A DNA stretch of 64,000 bases from Hevea brasiliensis (GCF_030052815.1 NC_079509.1:44572750-44636749), one strand, 5' to 3'; shown: positions 11,227-22,853, counted from the stretch's first letter. A program made the numbers and translations. Notes: generated from the sequence alone by a model not told the origin.

Positions 11227-11231
11227 GTTAA
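11227..11231 (+). repeat. Target-site duplication of G1, left copy (GTTAA)
   Basis: Five bases GTTAA directly before the TGTAACACCCC terminus of G1. The right copy at 22854-22858 is GTCAA, one mismatch. The pairing is supported by the continuous reading frame of the flanking A1 gene. Confidence 0.75.
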
Positions 11232-14200
11232 TGTAACACCCCTCACCCGTCTACAGTATAGCCGAGCAAGGCGTGCTACACGGCGTGCCGGAACACCTAG
11301 TCTGTGATTATCTCATTTCTTGAACTGAATTTGATTTTAAGAAGTCTTTTATGTAATATTCATATCATGCTGATACTATTGTCATACTTTGTTAAAATCA
11401 GTGTTTCAAGACTGGTAATAAAAATTTGGCAAGGTGCCGTCTATATTTAGGACAAACTGTCCTTTCAAACCTGTTGAAAACAGTTTAATATGATGATATC
11501 AAAATCTCAAATATTTCAGATTCTATTTCTCAAGAAAGTCAATAGACTTTTACAGCTTATTAAACAGCTTCAGAATACTATAATAATTTAAATATATACA
11601 GAAAATCTCCATGTTATTTAATATGTACAAAATATTACAAACTTTAGAGTTTTCATAACATTACAAAATACAGGGCCGAATTTCAAATATACAACAAAAG
11701 TACAAAATACAAGATATCCTAAGTCCTACCATGCATGCAATGTAGTGCAGATGACTCTGGACTCCTGTGTAGATCTGATGTCTCACTCGGTCATAGGTCT
11801 ACTAGGCTCCCCAGCTGTATCTCCAATACCTACGCGTTACAAAAGTAACGCGCTAAGCAATTTTGCTTAGTGGTGCCAAACATAAAGAAATATACACTAA
11901 AATAAAGTAAATAAAGTGTTTACAAATTTTTGGCGGTGCTGTATGTCAGTAGACTAGATTTAGGTATTTGAATTTAATAGTACTTGAATTACTGCCCGTG
12001 TAGCCTATATACTAACCAGACTGGATAAACGGATATACTGGCACTGGGTACCTAGTACCTCGGGCCGTCACACCATCGGTCACCAAGTGTCTCCCGGTGT
12101 GCAAATAGCATGGCTAAAAAGCCATATAGTCAATCTGGCGATAAGCCAAAAATAAATACACAATATGTATAGCCGTAGGCTATTAAAGTCACAGTGCGGC
12201 ATAATAAACCGTAAAAATACAGTATGGCATAAAGCCATTTACAGAACAGCTGTCAGAATTCTATTGGCATGCCAACCTATCCATACTAGTCAACTAGGCA
12301 AACTAGGGCACATTATTAATTAATTGTTTAATTCTTCAATTTTTGGAGTTTACTAACTATTATATAATTCACAAGTCAATGCATATGTTGACCTTTTTAG
12401 GTAATATGGATAAGTTGTTTCTAGTATCAATATGTCAAAATTTATATCTCAATATGCTACCAATATAGTGCAATTTACCATTTTTACAAGTTGGCGTTCA
12501 TTGCCAAAATGCTTCAAGCATCACTGTATGCAAAATGTCAAATTCTCAATTTTTGTGTGCTAGATTGGTCTAGCTTAAAGTCCTATTTCCCTAGGTTTTT
12601 AGCTTCTAGCCAAAGAAGCAAAATTGTAGCTCTATGTCTTATTGCACGCGGGGCAAAATTTCAGGTCATTCCGAGTTGTGTAGACCAAGATATGGTCAAT
12701 TTGCTAAAGCTGGACAGATTGCACTTTTAGTGCACAATTTGGTCAATTTTTAGGTCACTTTTGGTTCGACAGTTTTTGTGCCCGAAATTGTGCAAGCCAT
12801 TTGATTTGGTTCTGGTCATTTATGGGCTTTGGTGTCTTCATAAGACTTGTAGATATAGGTCTTAACTATTCATGGTCAAAATTTCAGGTCAATTGGACCT
12901 GTTTTGAGTGAGTTATGGCCTAAACACTAACTGCTGCCCAAATGGTCAGTTTTCAGGCCTTAAATGCACTAATCCGGATTTGGTCACTTTTAAGGTCAGT
13001 TTCTAGGCAGAATTTTGACAACATTTCTTCATGAAAGTTGGCCTATTTGGTGTCTAGTTTCACCCCATATTTGTATCATACCAATTGGGTTCACAGTTTA
13101 GCACTTATGGCCTAATTTAGGTGCTGCCTCCAATACACAACCTGCACAAAGCACATACACTCCCAATTTGATGTTCCTTCTCCTCCTCATTACTACAATA
13201 TTCAATCAACAATACTTCCATACATATATTGTACAAAATTCCAGCAAAAATTCTGGGCAGAATACTCAAGTGCACAAGGCACATAATACACCATTAAACT
13301 TCAATATTTACATCCACCCAAATTCAACATACTTCAATGTTAATATTACACATATACTTCAACATATTCATACTTCAACATATTCATACATCAATATCAC
13401 TTACACTTGCTGCCCACAATTTAACATTAACATATATCATTAATAACCACATGTTCACACACAATTTTGTGCTATTAGGGCCTTGCCAAACATGGCAGTT
13501 TGCTCAAGGCATCAAGGTTCCATTTCACACCTTTAATCTAAACACTACATGCACATACTTAAATACAAACTTAATACAATTTTCATTTGAATTAATCAAC
13601 CTTCATTTTCATTCATTAGAAGTAAAAATAACTCAAGCTCAACAAGGGTTCATGGCTGCCAAAAATGGACAAGTCCATTTCTCACTATTTCTTTCATTTC
13701 TCTTCACCAAAACACTCACCTCAACCTAAACACAAGCTTTACTAAAGCAAGGGAGAGGTTTTGGACACTTACAACTTTTGGAGCTTATCAAAACTTCACT
13801 AAATCTAGTTTTTCTTGTTGCCAATATCTTCCCCAAGGTGAATAGGCAAGCTTTAATGAAGGAAGCAAGTGAAAATGAGGGCTTGATGATGGAGAGAGAA
13901 AGCTTCATGCATGGTGGCCATGGAGATTTTTGGGAAGAGCAATTCGGCAAGCATTTTCTCAAGGTTGAAGATGACCCATTTCTGCCCACCATTGTTAATT
14001 TTATGTACTTTATATTATAGTTAGTGGAGCACTAATAAATGGTTTAATGTTTAATTATACTAAGTTTCCTTTATTTACACATTTACCTCTTTTCTTTCAC
14101 AATTTACATAATGTATCATAATTTAATTTTTCATGTCATTTCTAATGTGTAATATCATTTATTTTTAATGGACATTGAGGTCAAAAGGCAATACTAGGTG

Positions 14201-14639
14201 TCAAATGACCAAAATACCCCACTTCAGGTTATATTCCAGATTTTTCGGTAACACTAATTTTTGTCTGTTTCTCGATTTTTCATTTTTCTTTATACTAATT
14301 TATTAAGTTTTCTTTAATATTTCTAGTGTCAATTACATTTCAATAAACATTTATTTATGTCTCAAAATTAGATTCAGAGGGTTCCCCGCGGTCCTGGGGT
14401 CGGCAACGGCCTTCCCGGTGCGGTTACCCATTGCTGTGGTGCCGGCTCATTTAACTTAGCATCATTTTCTCCCTTTCATTTTTGTTTGATTTTTCTTGTG
14501 TTTTCTTTTTATTTATTTCATCATTATATGTCTGTTTACTATCACCGAAGTGCAGTTCCAGACATCCTAACTTGCCTGGACTATTATTTGACTACTGGAA
14601 CAACTGAACGTACAGAACACGTACAGTGGGGATGTTACA
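11232..14639 (-). repeat. G1 3' LTR (left copy, 3408 bp)
   Basis: Starts TGTAACACCCCTCACCCG on the + strand and ends GGGGATGTTACA; aligns end to end with 19464-22853. It differs by scattered substitutions and an extra ATATTCATACTTCAAC unit near 13365-13390. Two adjacent palindromes lie at 11833-11870. Non-coding; the small open frames inside (for example 13168-13443) are AT-rich chance frames. Confidence 0.93.
11833..11870. promoter_or_regulatory. Paired perfect palindromes in the G1 3' LTR
   Basis: CGCGTTAC-AAAA-GTAACGCG (11833-11852) is followed without a gap by CTAAGCAA-TT-TTGCTTAG (11853-11870). Read on the element sense strand the order is the CTAAGCA stem first, then the CGCG stem, preceded by GGCACCA. 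Structurally equivalent pairs occur in the other G1 LTR, in the solo LTR and in G2. Confidence 0.7.
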
Positions 14640-14652
14640 ACTCTTCCCCTCT
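14640..14652 (-). other. G1 polypurine tract
   Basis: AGAGGGGAAGAGT on the - strand directly precedes the TGTAACATCC start of the 3' LTR at 14639, where the plus-strand primer must lie. Confidence 0.8.
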
Positions 14653-14669
14653 AAATAAAAATTTTGTCC

Positions 14670-15128
14670 TCAAAATTTACCTGATATGAAGAGCTGAGGG
14701 AACTGTTGTCTCATTGTCTCCTCGCTCTCCCATGTTGCCTCTTCCATGTTGTGGTGTCTCCATAGGATTTTCACTAGTGGAATTGTCTTATTTCTGAGCT
14801 CTTTTACCTCTCGTGCCAAGATTTTAATTGGTTCTTCTTCATATGTCAGGTCACGTTGTACCACAATTTCTTCTGCTGAGATGACATGAGAAGGATCTGA
14901 TCTGTATCTTCTGAGCATCGAGACATGGAACACATTATGTATCTTGTCCAGCTCAGGTGGTAAGGCTAATCGGTAGGCTACTGGTCCCACACGTTCAATA
15001 ACTTCATATGGGCCAATAAACCTAGGGCTTAATTTTCCCTTTTTCCTGAATCTCAACACTTTCTTCCACGGTGATACATTGAGAAATACTTTCTCGCCAA
15101 CTTCATATTCAATGTCCTTTCTTTTCAA
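14670..15128 (-). pseudogene. G1 integrase C-terminus with chromodomain-like end
   Basis: 152 open codons. The N-terminal part (VFLNVSPWKKVLRF, FIGPYEVIERVGPVAYRLAL, IHNVFHVSMLRRY) is the GPY/F region of gypsy integrases. Residues about 105-145 (REVKELRNKTIPLVKILW...EEATWESEE) form the chromodomain-like C-terminus that directs chromovirus insertion toward particular chromatin. It ends with LFISGKF. The frame is shifted from the preceding integrase piece by loss of one base near 15150, where an AAATCTTATGC-type run (KSY in G2) reads AATCTTATGC. Confidence 0.9.
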
Positions 15129-15412
15129 GTCAGCATAAGATTCTGTCGGTCTGAGGCAACTTTCAAATTGGCCTTTATCAGTTTCACCTTTTCCTCTGTC
15201 TGTTTTATCAGATCTGGCCCCACTAGCTTATCTTCACCCAATTCAGTCCAACATACAAGTGTTCTGCATTTTCTCCCATACAGTGCTTCATAGGGTGACA
15301 TTTGTATGCTAGCTTGATAGCTATTATTATATGCAAATTCTGACAGTGGAAGGTATCTGTCCCAACTTCCCTTAAACTCAATAACACAACTTCTCAGCAT
15401 ATCCTCGAGGAC
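15125..15412 (-). pseudogene. G1 integrase, segment after the intron-like insertion
   Basis: Begins with VLEDMLRSCVIEFKGSWD directly after the AG end of the insertion, continues with [19 protein letters not shown] and GRKCRT, and ends in the frameshift before the GPY/F part. The corresponding G2 segment (59948 onward) is colinear codon by codon, without any gap at the insertion point. Confidence 0.88.
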
Positions 15413-15491
15413 CTATCACATATATTCAGTTATTACTATCATTATCAGTTCAATTATTGTTTACAATAACTCAATGAGTTTCAAAATTTAC
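15413..15491 (-). other. 79-bp intron-like insertion in G1 integrase
   Basis: On the - strand the exon ends ATCCAG and the insertion begins GTAAAT; it ends GTGATAG and the next exon begins GTCCTC. It is 79 bp, about 23% GC, lies between two codons (phase 0), holds stops in the main frame, and has a CTGAT branch-point-like word with its A 32 nt before the 3' AG. Removal joins SERIIQ to VLEDML, exactly as G2 reads ([12 protein letters not shown]) without interruption. It has every visible feature of a small plant spliceosomal intron. Splicing itself is not shown. Confidence 0.65.
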
Positions 15492-16376
15492 CTGGATTAT
15501 TCTTTCCGACTGTCCATCCGTCTGAGGATGAAAAGCCATACTAAAATGGAGTTGTGTGCCCAAGGATTCTTGTAATTTCTTCCAAAATCTAGATGTAAAC
15601 CTCGGGTCTCTATCAGATATAATGGAAAGTGGAATTCCATGTAGTCTAACTATCTCACTGATGTACAATTCTGCTAGCTTTTCCAGTGAGTAGTCAGTTC
15701 TAACTGGCAGAAAATGTGCTGATTTGGTTAACCTATCCACAATCACCCATACTGCATCATGCTTCTTCTGAGTGAGAGGTAGACCACTGACAAAGTCCAT
15801 AGTGACTCGGTCCCATTTCCATTCAGGTATGTTTATGGGCTGTAACAAACCTGATGGAACTTGATGTTCTGCTTTGACTTGCTGACATGTCAAGCATCTA
15901 GTTACATAGTCAACTATGTCCTTCTTCATACCTGGCCACCAGTATCGGAGTTTCAGGTCATGGTACATTTTTGTGCTTCCTGGGTGCATAGCATACACAC
16001 TGTTATGTGCTTCTTTCAGAATACTGGTTTTTAACTCTTTATCATCTGGTACGCATACTCTATCTTTATAGTACAGGCACCCATTTTCTTTCACTTCATA
16101 TTCAGTTTCCTTCCCCTCAGTGATTTTGCCCATAACAGCCATTAATTTCTCATCTGACTTCTGCCCATCCTGTATCTGTTGTAATAGATTCGGCTTCATT
16201 TGCAACTCAGCCAAAATAACTCCATCATGAGTTAAGGATAGTTGGGCATTCAGAGATCTTAATGCTCCAATAGATTTTCTGCTTAAAGCATCAGCGACTA
16301 CATTTGCCTTCCCAGGGTGATAATCAATCACGCAATCATAATCTTTCAGGAATTCAATCCATCGCCTCTGTCTCAA
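15492..16376 (-). pseudogene. G1 RNase H tail and integrase core
   Basis: About 295 open codons after a TAG near 16390. It begins with [19 protein letters not shown] and [12 protein letters not shown], the end of the RNase H/linker. The integrase zinc-binding HHCC region follows ([20 protein letters not shown] ... CLTCQQ). The catalytic core has [13 protein letters not shown] (first Asp), [18 protein letters not shown] (second Asp) and QTDGQSER (Glu), so the DDE triad is present. It stops at the intron-like insertion. Confidence 0.92.
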
Positions 16377-16388
16377 ATTAAGTTCCTT

Positions 16389-17222
16389 CTAGGTTGGCAG
16401 ATACTTCAGACTCTTATGATTTGTGTATATGTAGCATTTTTCTCCATATAAGTAATGCCTCCATATCTTCAATGCGAAGATAATTGCTGCTAACTCTAAA
16501 TCATGAGTAGGGTAATTCTTTTCATGTGACCTTAACTGCCTGGAAGCATATGCGACCACTTTCCCTTCTTGCATGAGTACACACCCTAAACCATTGTGTG
16601 AGGCATCACTGTAGACTACAAAGTCTTTTCCAGACATTGGCTGTGTTAACACTGCTGCCTCTGTCAACATAGCCTTCAGCCTCTCAAAACTGGCTTGACA
16701 CTTGTCATTCCAGTCAAATTTCATATTCTTGTGTAGTAATTTGGTCATTAGAGCAGCTATCAGGGAAAATCCCTTTACAAATCTTCCATAATATCCAGCT
16801 AACCCCAAGAAACTTCTGATCTCAGTTGTATTTCTGGGAGGCTTCCATTCCATCACTGCTTCAATCTTCTTGGGATCCACTCTAATCCCTTCAGCTGATA
16901 CTACATGTCCAAGGAATGCAATCTCATTCAACCAGAACTCACACTTGGACAATTTAGCATACAATTTCTTCTCTTTTAAAGTCTGCAGAACAATTCTCAA
17001 ATGCTCATCATGTTCTGCTTTATCCTTGGAATACACCAGGATGTCATCAATGAAGACCACTACGAACTGATCTAAGTATGGATGGAAGATACGGTTCATA
17101 AGATCCATGAATGCTGCTGGAGCATTTGTTAACCCAAATGGCATCACTAGGAATTCATAATGCCCATACCGGGTTCTAAATGCAGTCTTAGGCACATCTG
17201 CATCCTTAACCCTTAGCTGATG
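16389..17222 (-). pseudogene. G1 reverse transcriptase (palm) and RNase H
   Basis: Open from the TAG near 17223 to the TAG near 16390. Contains [20 protein letters not shown], the catalytic FIDD ([13 protein letters not shown]), SKCEFW, FLGHVVS, the connection [15 protein letters not shown], and RNase H ([45 protein letters not shown]). The catalytic residues look intact. The upstream stop falls in RSG-stop-HQL and the downstream stop in LPT-stop-KEL, a CAG-to-TAG type change by comparison with the gypsy consensus. Confidence 0.92.
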
Positions 17223-18188
17223 CTACCCTGATCTGAGATTAATCTTAGAAAACACACCGGCTCCCTTCAACTGATCAAACAGATCATCAATTCTAGGCAA
17301 CGGATACTTTTTCTTCACTGTTACTCTGTTTAACTGCCTGTAGTCAACACATAACCTCAGTGTCCCATCTTTCTTCTTTACAAACAGTACCGGAGCTCCC
17401 CACGGTGATACACTGGGGCGTATGAACCCCTTGTCTAGTATTTCTTGTAGCTGGATTTTTAACTCTTTCAATTCAGCAGGTGCCATCCTATATGGAGCAA
17501 TTGAAATTGGAGCTGTACCCAGCATAATCTCAATAGCAAATTCAACTTCCCTTTCTGGTGGCAAACTAGGCAATTCCTCAGGAAATACCTCAGAGAAATC
17601 CCTTACTGTGGGTATGTCAGACAAGTCAAGTTTACCCTGCCTAGTGTCAACCACGTGTGCTAGATAGGCTTCACACCCTTTTCTCAGCCATCTCCTTGCA
17701 ACTGTAGCTGAGATGACATTGGACAAGAAATCTGTCGTTTCACCCACTGCTATTATTTCTTTGTTCTCAGCAGTTTTCAGAGAGATTCTCTTCAATTTAC
17801 AATCTACTATTGCCTGATGATGGGATAACCAGTCCATTCCCAAAATCACATCAAACTCATGGAAAGGCAATTCGATTAAGTCTGCTGAGAACTCTTTCCC
17901 TTAAATCTTCAATGGACAGCCCTTATACACCTTGTTTACTACCACACTGTGGCCTAGCGGATTTGTGACCAGGATGTCTTGGTCACTTTCCTCCACTGGT
18001 ATTCCCTTTTCTACGGGCAGCTTGATACAAATATATGAATAAGTAGATCCAGGATCCACTAATGCATGCACAGAAGTATTATAAAGGAGGAACGTACCCT
18101 TGATAACATTTGGAGCATCCTGTTCCTCCTGTGCCCTTATAGCATAGGCTTTGGCTGGTTTTCTCGCTCGCTCTCCACGATTCGACAC
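17223..18188 (-). pseudogene. G1 protease and N-terminal reverse transcriptase
   Basis: Two open stretches separated by a TAA near 17900. 17901-18188 contains the aspartic protease (GTFLLYNTSVHALVDPGSTY): the active-site triad reads D-P-G rather than D-S/T-G, a variant also present in G2. 17223-17870 contains [20 protein letters not shown], the RT entry [40 protein letters not shown] and [13 protein letters not shown], ending at a stop in place of an aromatic codon. Confidence 0.9.
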
Positions 18189-19358
18189 GTGCTCGTGAAG
18201 TATCGTCGCCTCACTTACCCGCCTTCTACCCTTGAGCCGAGGGGCAGGCCTATCAGTTGATACCGGAGTGGATGTAGCAGTTCTGCGTGGACAATCTCAG
18301 ACTAGGTGGTCTGTAGATCCACACCGTAAACAAGCACCTGTCATCCTCCAACATTCACCCTTATGCCATTTTTGGCAATGTGGGCAAGCAATAGATACCG
18401 TTGGGGCTGGTCCCCTGTACCCTATCCCTGGAGAGCTAGCCATTGAAGGGGTGGACTGGCCTCTCCTTGGTGCAAACTAAGATTTGGGCCTCTGTGATTG
18501 ACCCTGACTTGGTGCTCTACTAAAACTCTGAGTAGGCGAACCTCTGAATTTCTTACTAGGGGTAGAAGATGTACCGGTCTGACCCTGACCTCTTTTCAGC
18601 TGTCTGTCCCTTCTGTTCTGCTCATTCATTCTAACTTTTTCAAACTTCAGTGCAGCTTCCACTAACTTGGCAAACTCTGTAATCCCTAAGGTTGTAATCA
18701 TTACTTTAATGTTATCATTGAGTCCTTCCTCAAATCTCTTGCATCTCTCTGCCTCATTAGGGACTATTTCCCGCCCATAGCGGCTCAGTCTGACAAATTC
18801 TCTTTCATATTCAGCCACTGTTAGCTATCTCTGGCGTAGGGTAATAAACTCCCTTCTCTTCTCTTCTAGGTACACACTGCCCACATACTTCTTTCTGAAC
18901 TCAGTGAGAAAGAAATCCCAAGTTATCTGTTCTGGTGGCACCTCACTAGATACTGTATCCCACCACTGGTATGCATCATCTTGCAGTAGTGATACAGCAG
19001 CTTCCAAATTCTGCTATGGAGTACAATGAAGTTGTTTTAAGACTCTTCCAGTTCTGTCCAACTAGTTTTCAGCTGTGACAGAATCATCTTCTCTTTTGCC
19101 CAGAAAGTCCACTGCTCCAAACTTCCTGAGTCTCTCCATATGAGATTTTTGATGTGGAGGTGGTGGTGGTGGCATAACTCTTACCATCTGTCTAAAGAAC
19201 TCAGCCATTTGCTGAAATGTGGCTGACGCATTTGGTACTGGTGCAACAGGTTCCCTCCTGTCTCCTGGTTCAGTCATAGATGGAGCATGACTTTCCACTT
19301 CCTCATCGACTGCTCTCTGCGATGTGGAGTCCATATTCTGATCAAAATAACAAAACAA
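18189..19358 (-). pseudogene. G1 gag (capsid and zinc knuckle)
   Basis: The likely start is the ATG at 19334 (MDSTSQ), about 115 bp after the primer site; an in-frame ATG lies at 19358. Retrotransposon-gag motifs follow: FFRQMVRVMPPPPPPHQ, SLLQDDAYQWWDTV, FLTEFRKKYVGSVYLEEKRR, VAEYEREFVRLSRY and RCKRFEEGL. Then a basic region, and near 18290-18360 a CX2CX4HX4C zinc knuckle (CLRCGSTDHLV.DC). Nonsense codons interrupt it near 19062 (TGG to TAG by context), 19010, 18823, 18478 and inside the knuckle. No indels are needed to follow the frame. Confidence 0.88.
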
Positions 19359-19446
19359 ATCAAAAGATCTGCATTAGAGTCATCTTAACACTTACAATGT
19401 AATGCATGATGTGAAATCTATCTAGGTCCAGAAATGCCTAAACCTA

Positions 19447-19458
19447 GCTCTAATACCA
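19447..19458 (-). other. G1 primer-binding site (tRNA-iMet type)
   Basis: TGGTATTAGAGC on the - strand, five bases after the LTR end; differs by one base from TGGTATCAGAGC, the complement of the plant initiator tRNA-Met 3' end. Confidence 0.85.
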
Positions 19459-19463
19459 CTAAA

Positions 19464-22400
19464 TGTAACACCCCTCACCCGTCTACAGTATAGCCGAGCA
19501 AGGCGTGCTACACGGCGTGCCGGAACACCTAGTCTGTGATTATCTCATTTCTTGAACTGAATTTGATTTTAAGAAGTCTTTTATGTAATATTCATATCAT
19601 GCTGATACTATTGTCATACTTTGTTAAAATCAGTGTTTCAAGACTGGTAATAAAAATTTGGCAAGGTGCCGTCTATATTTAGGACAAACTGTCCTTTCAA
19701 ACCTGTTGAAAACAGTTTAATATGATGATATCAAAATCTCAAATATTTCACAGTCTCTATTTCTCAGTAAAGTCAATAGACTTTTACAGTCATTAAACAG
19801 TTCTGTAATACAGTCTATAATAATTTAAATATATACAGAAAATCTCCATGTTATTTAATATGTACAAAATATTACAAACTTTAGAGTTTTCATAACATTA
19901 CAAAATACAGGGCCGAATTTCAAATATACAATAAAAGTACAAAATACAAGATATCCTAAGTCCTACCATGCATGCAATGTAGTGCAGATGACTCTGGACT
20001 CCTGTGCAGATCTGATGTCTCACTCGGTCATAGGTCTACTGGGCTCCCCAGCTGTATCTCCAATACCTACGCGTTACAAAAGTAACGCGCTAAGCAATTT
20101 TGCTTAGTGGTGCCAAACATAAAGAAATATACACTAAAATAAAGTAAATAAAGTGTTTACAAATTTTTGGCGGTGCTGTATGTCAGTAGACTAGATTTAG
20201 GTATTTGAATTTAATAGTACTTGAATTACTGCCCGTGTAGCCTATATACTAACCAGACTGGATAAACGGATATACTGGCACTGGGTACCTAGTACCTCGG
20301 GCCGTCACACCATCGGTCACCAAGTGTCTCCCGGTGTGCAAATAGCATGGCTAAAAAGCCATATAGTCAATCTGGCGATAAGCCAAAAATAAATACACAA
20401 TATGTATAGCCGTAGGCTATTAAAGTCACAGTGCGGCATAATAAACCGTAAAAACACAGTATGGCATAAAGCCATTTACAGAACAGCTGTCAGAATCCTA
20501 TTGGCATGCCAACCTATCCATACTAGTCAACTAGGCAAACTAGGGCACATTATTAATTAATTGTTTAATTCTTCAATTTTTGGAGTTTACTAACTATTAT
20601 ATAATTCACAAGTCAATGCATATGTTGACCTTTTTAGGTAATATGGATAAGTTGTTTCTAGTATCAATATGTCAAAATTTATATCTCAATATGCTGCCAA
20701 TATAGTGCAATTTACCATTTTTACAAGTTGGCGTTCATTGCCAAAATGCTTCAAGCATCACTGTATGCAAAATGTCAAATTCTCAATTTTTGTGTGCTAG
20801 ATTGGTCTAGTTTAAAGTCCTATTTCCCTTGGTTTTTAGCTTCTGGTCAAAGAAGCAAAATTGTGTCTCTATGTCTTATTGCACGCGAGGCAAAATTTCA
20901 GGTCATTCCGAGTTGTGTAGGCCAAGATATGGTCAATTTGCTAAAGCTGGACAGATTGCACTTTTAGTGCACAATTTGGTTAATTTTTAGGTCACTTTTG
21001 GTTCGGCAGTTTTTGTGCCCGAACTTGTGCAAGCCATTTTATTTGGTTCTGGTCATTTATGGGCTTTGGTGTCTTCATAAGACTTGTAGATATAGGTCTT
21101 AACTATACATGGTCAAAATTCCAGGTCAATTGGACCTGTTTTGAGTGAGTTATGGCCTAAACACTAACTGCTGCCCAAATGGTCAGTTTTCAGGCCTTAA
21201 ATGCACTAATTCGAATTTGGTCACTTTTTAAGGTCAGTTTCTAGGCAGAATTTTGGCAATATTTCTGCATGAAAGTTGGCCTATTTGGTGTCTAGTTTCA
21301 CCCCATATTTGTCTCATACCAATTGGGTTCACAGTTTGGCACTTATGGCCTAATTTAGGTGCTGCCTCCAATACACAACCTGCACAAAGCACATAAACTC
21401 CCAATTTGATGTTCCTTCTCCTCCTCATTACTACAATATTCAATCAAGAATACTTCCATACATATATTGTACACAATTCCAGTAAAAATTCTGGGAAGAA
21501 TACTCAAGTGCGCAAGGCACACAATACACCATTAAACTTCAATATTTACATCCACCCAAATTCAACATACTTCAATGTTAATATTACACATATACTTCAA
21601 CATATTCATACTTCAATATCACTTACACTTGCTGCCCATAATTTAACATTAACATATATCATTAATAACCACATGTTCACACACAGTTTCGTGCTATTAA
21701 GGGCTGCCAAGCATGGCAGTTTGCTCAAGGCATCAAGGTTTCATTTCACACCTTTCATCTAAACACTACATGCACATACTTAAATACAAACTTACTACAA
21801 TTTTCATTTGAATTAATCAACCTTTATTTTCATTCATTAGAAGTAAAAATAACTCAAGCTCAACAAGGGTTCATGGCTGCCAAAAATGGACAAGTCCATT
21901 TCTCACTATTTCTTTCATTTCTCTTCACCAAAACACTCACCTCAACCTAAACACAAGCTTTACTAAAGCAAGGGAGAGGTTTTGGACACTTACAACTTTT
22001 GGAGCTTATCAAAACTTCACTAAATCTAGTTTTTCTTGTTGCCAATATCTTCCCCAAGGTGAATAAGCAAGCTTTAATGAAGGAAGCAAGTGAAAATGAG
22101 GGCTTGATGATGGAGAGAAAAAGCTTCATGCATGGTGGCCATGGAGGTTTTTGGGAAGAGCAATTCGGCAAGCGTTTTCTCAAGGTTGAAGATGACCCAT
22201 TTATGCCCACTATTGTTTATTTTATGTACTTTATATTATAGTTAGTGGAGCACTAATAAATGGTTTAATGTTTAATTATACTAAGTTTCCTTTATTTACA
22301 CATTTACCTCTTTTCTTTCACAATTTACATAATGTATCATAATTTAATTTTTCATGTCATTTCTAAAGTGTAATATCATTTATTTTTAATGGACATTGTG

Positions 22401-22853
22401 GTCAAAAGGCAATACTAGATGTCAAATGACCAAAATACCCCACTTCGGGTTATATTCCCGATTTTTCGGTAACACTAATTTTTGTCTGTTTCTCGATTTT
22501 TTATTTTTCTTTGTACTAATTTATTAAGTTTTCTTTAATATTTTTAGTGTCAATTACATTTCAATAAACCTTTATTTATGTCTCAAAATTAGATTCAGAG
22601 GGTTCCCCGCAGTCCTGGGGTCGATAACGGCCTTCCCGGTGCGGTCTTTGTGGTGCCGGCTCATTTAACTTAGCATCATTTTCTCCCTTTCATTTTTGTT
22701 TGATTTTTCTTGTATTTTCTTTTTATTTATTTCATCATTATATGTCTGTTTACTATCACCGAAGTGTAGTTCCAGACATCCTAACTTGCTTGGACTGTTA
22801 TTTGACTACTGGAACAACTGAACGTACAGAACACATACAGTGGGGATGTTACA
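19464..22853 (-). repeat. G1 5' LTR (right copy, 3390 bp)
   Basis: Same termini as the left copy, directly followed on the - strand by a 5-nt spacer and the primer-binding site. As the 5' LTR of a - strand element it should carry the promoter. The two palindromes recur at 20070-20107. Confidence 0.93.
20070..20107. promoter_or_regulatory. Paired perfect palindromes in the G1 5' LTR
   Basis: Identical copy of the double palindrome at 11833-11870. Confidence 0.7.

Larger units (their letters stand above)
11232..22853 (-). mobile_element. G1: full-length Ty3/gypsy element, Tekay/Del chromovirus type
   Basis: 11.6 kb with two long LTRs (11232-14639 and 19464-22853), a primer-binding site next to the right LTR, a polypurine tract next to the left LTR, and internal gag-pol on the - strand in the gypsy order gag, protease, RT, RNase H, integrase, chromodomain. 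The chromodomain-like C-terminus, LTRs over 3 kb and TGTAACA termini fit the Tekay/Del chromovirus lineage. The coding region is broken by about ten nonsense codons, one frameshift and an intron-like insertion, so it cannot move by itself. The LTRs differ at scattered positions only, so the insertion is fairly recent in relation to A1. Confidence 0.93.

Noticed and set aside
13168..14020. Open frames in the G1 LTR, repeated at 21406-22241
   Set aside because: Repeated only because the LTRs are duplicates; AT-rich, His/Asn/Ile-rich, no protein pattern.
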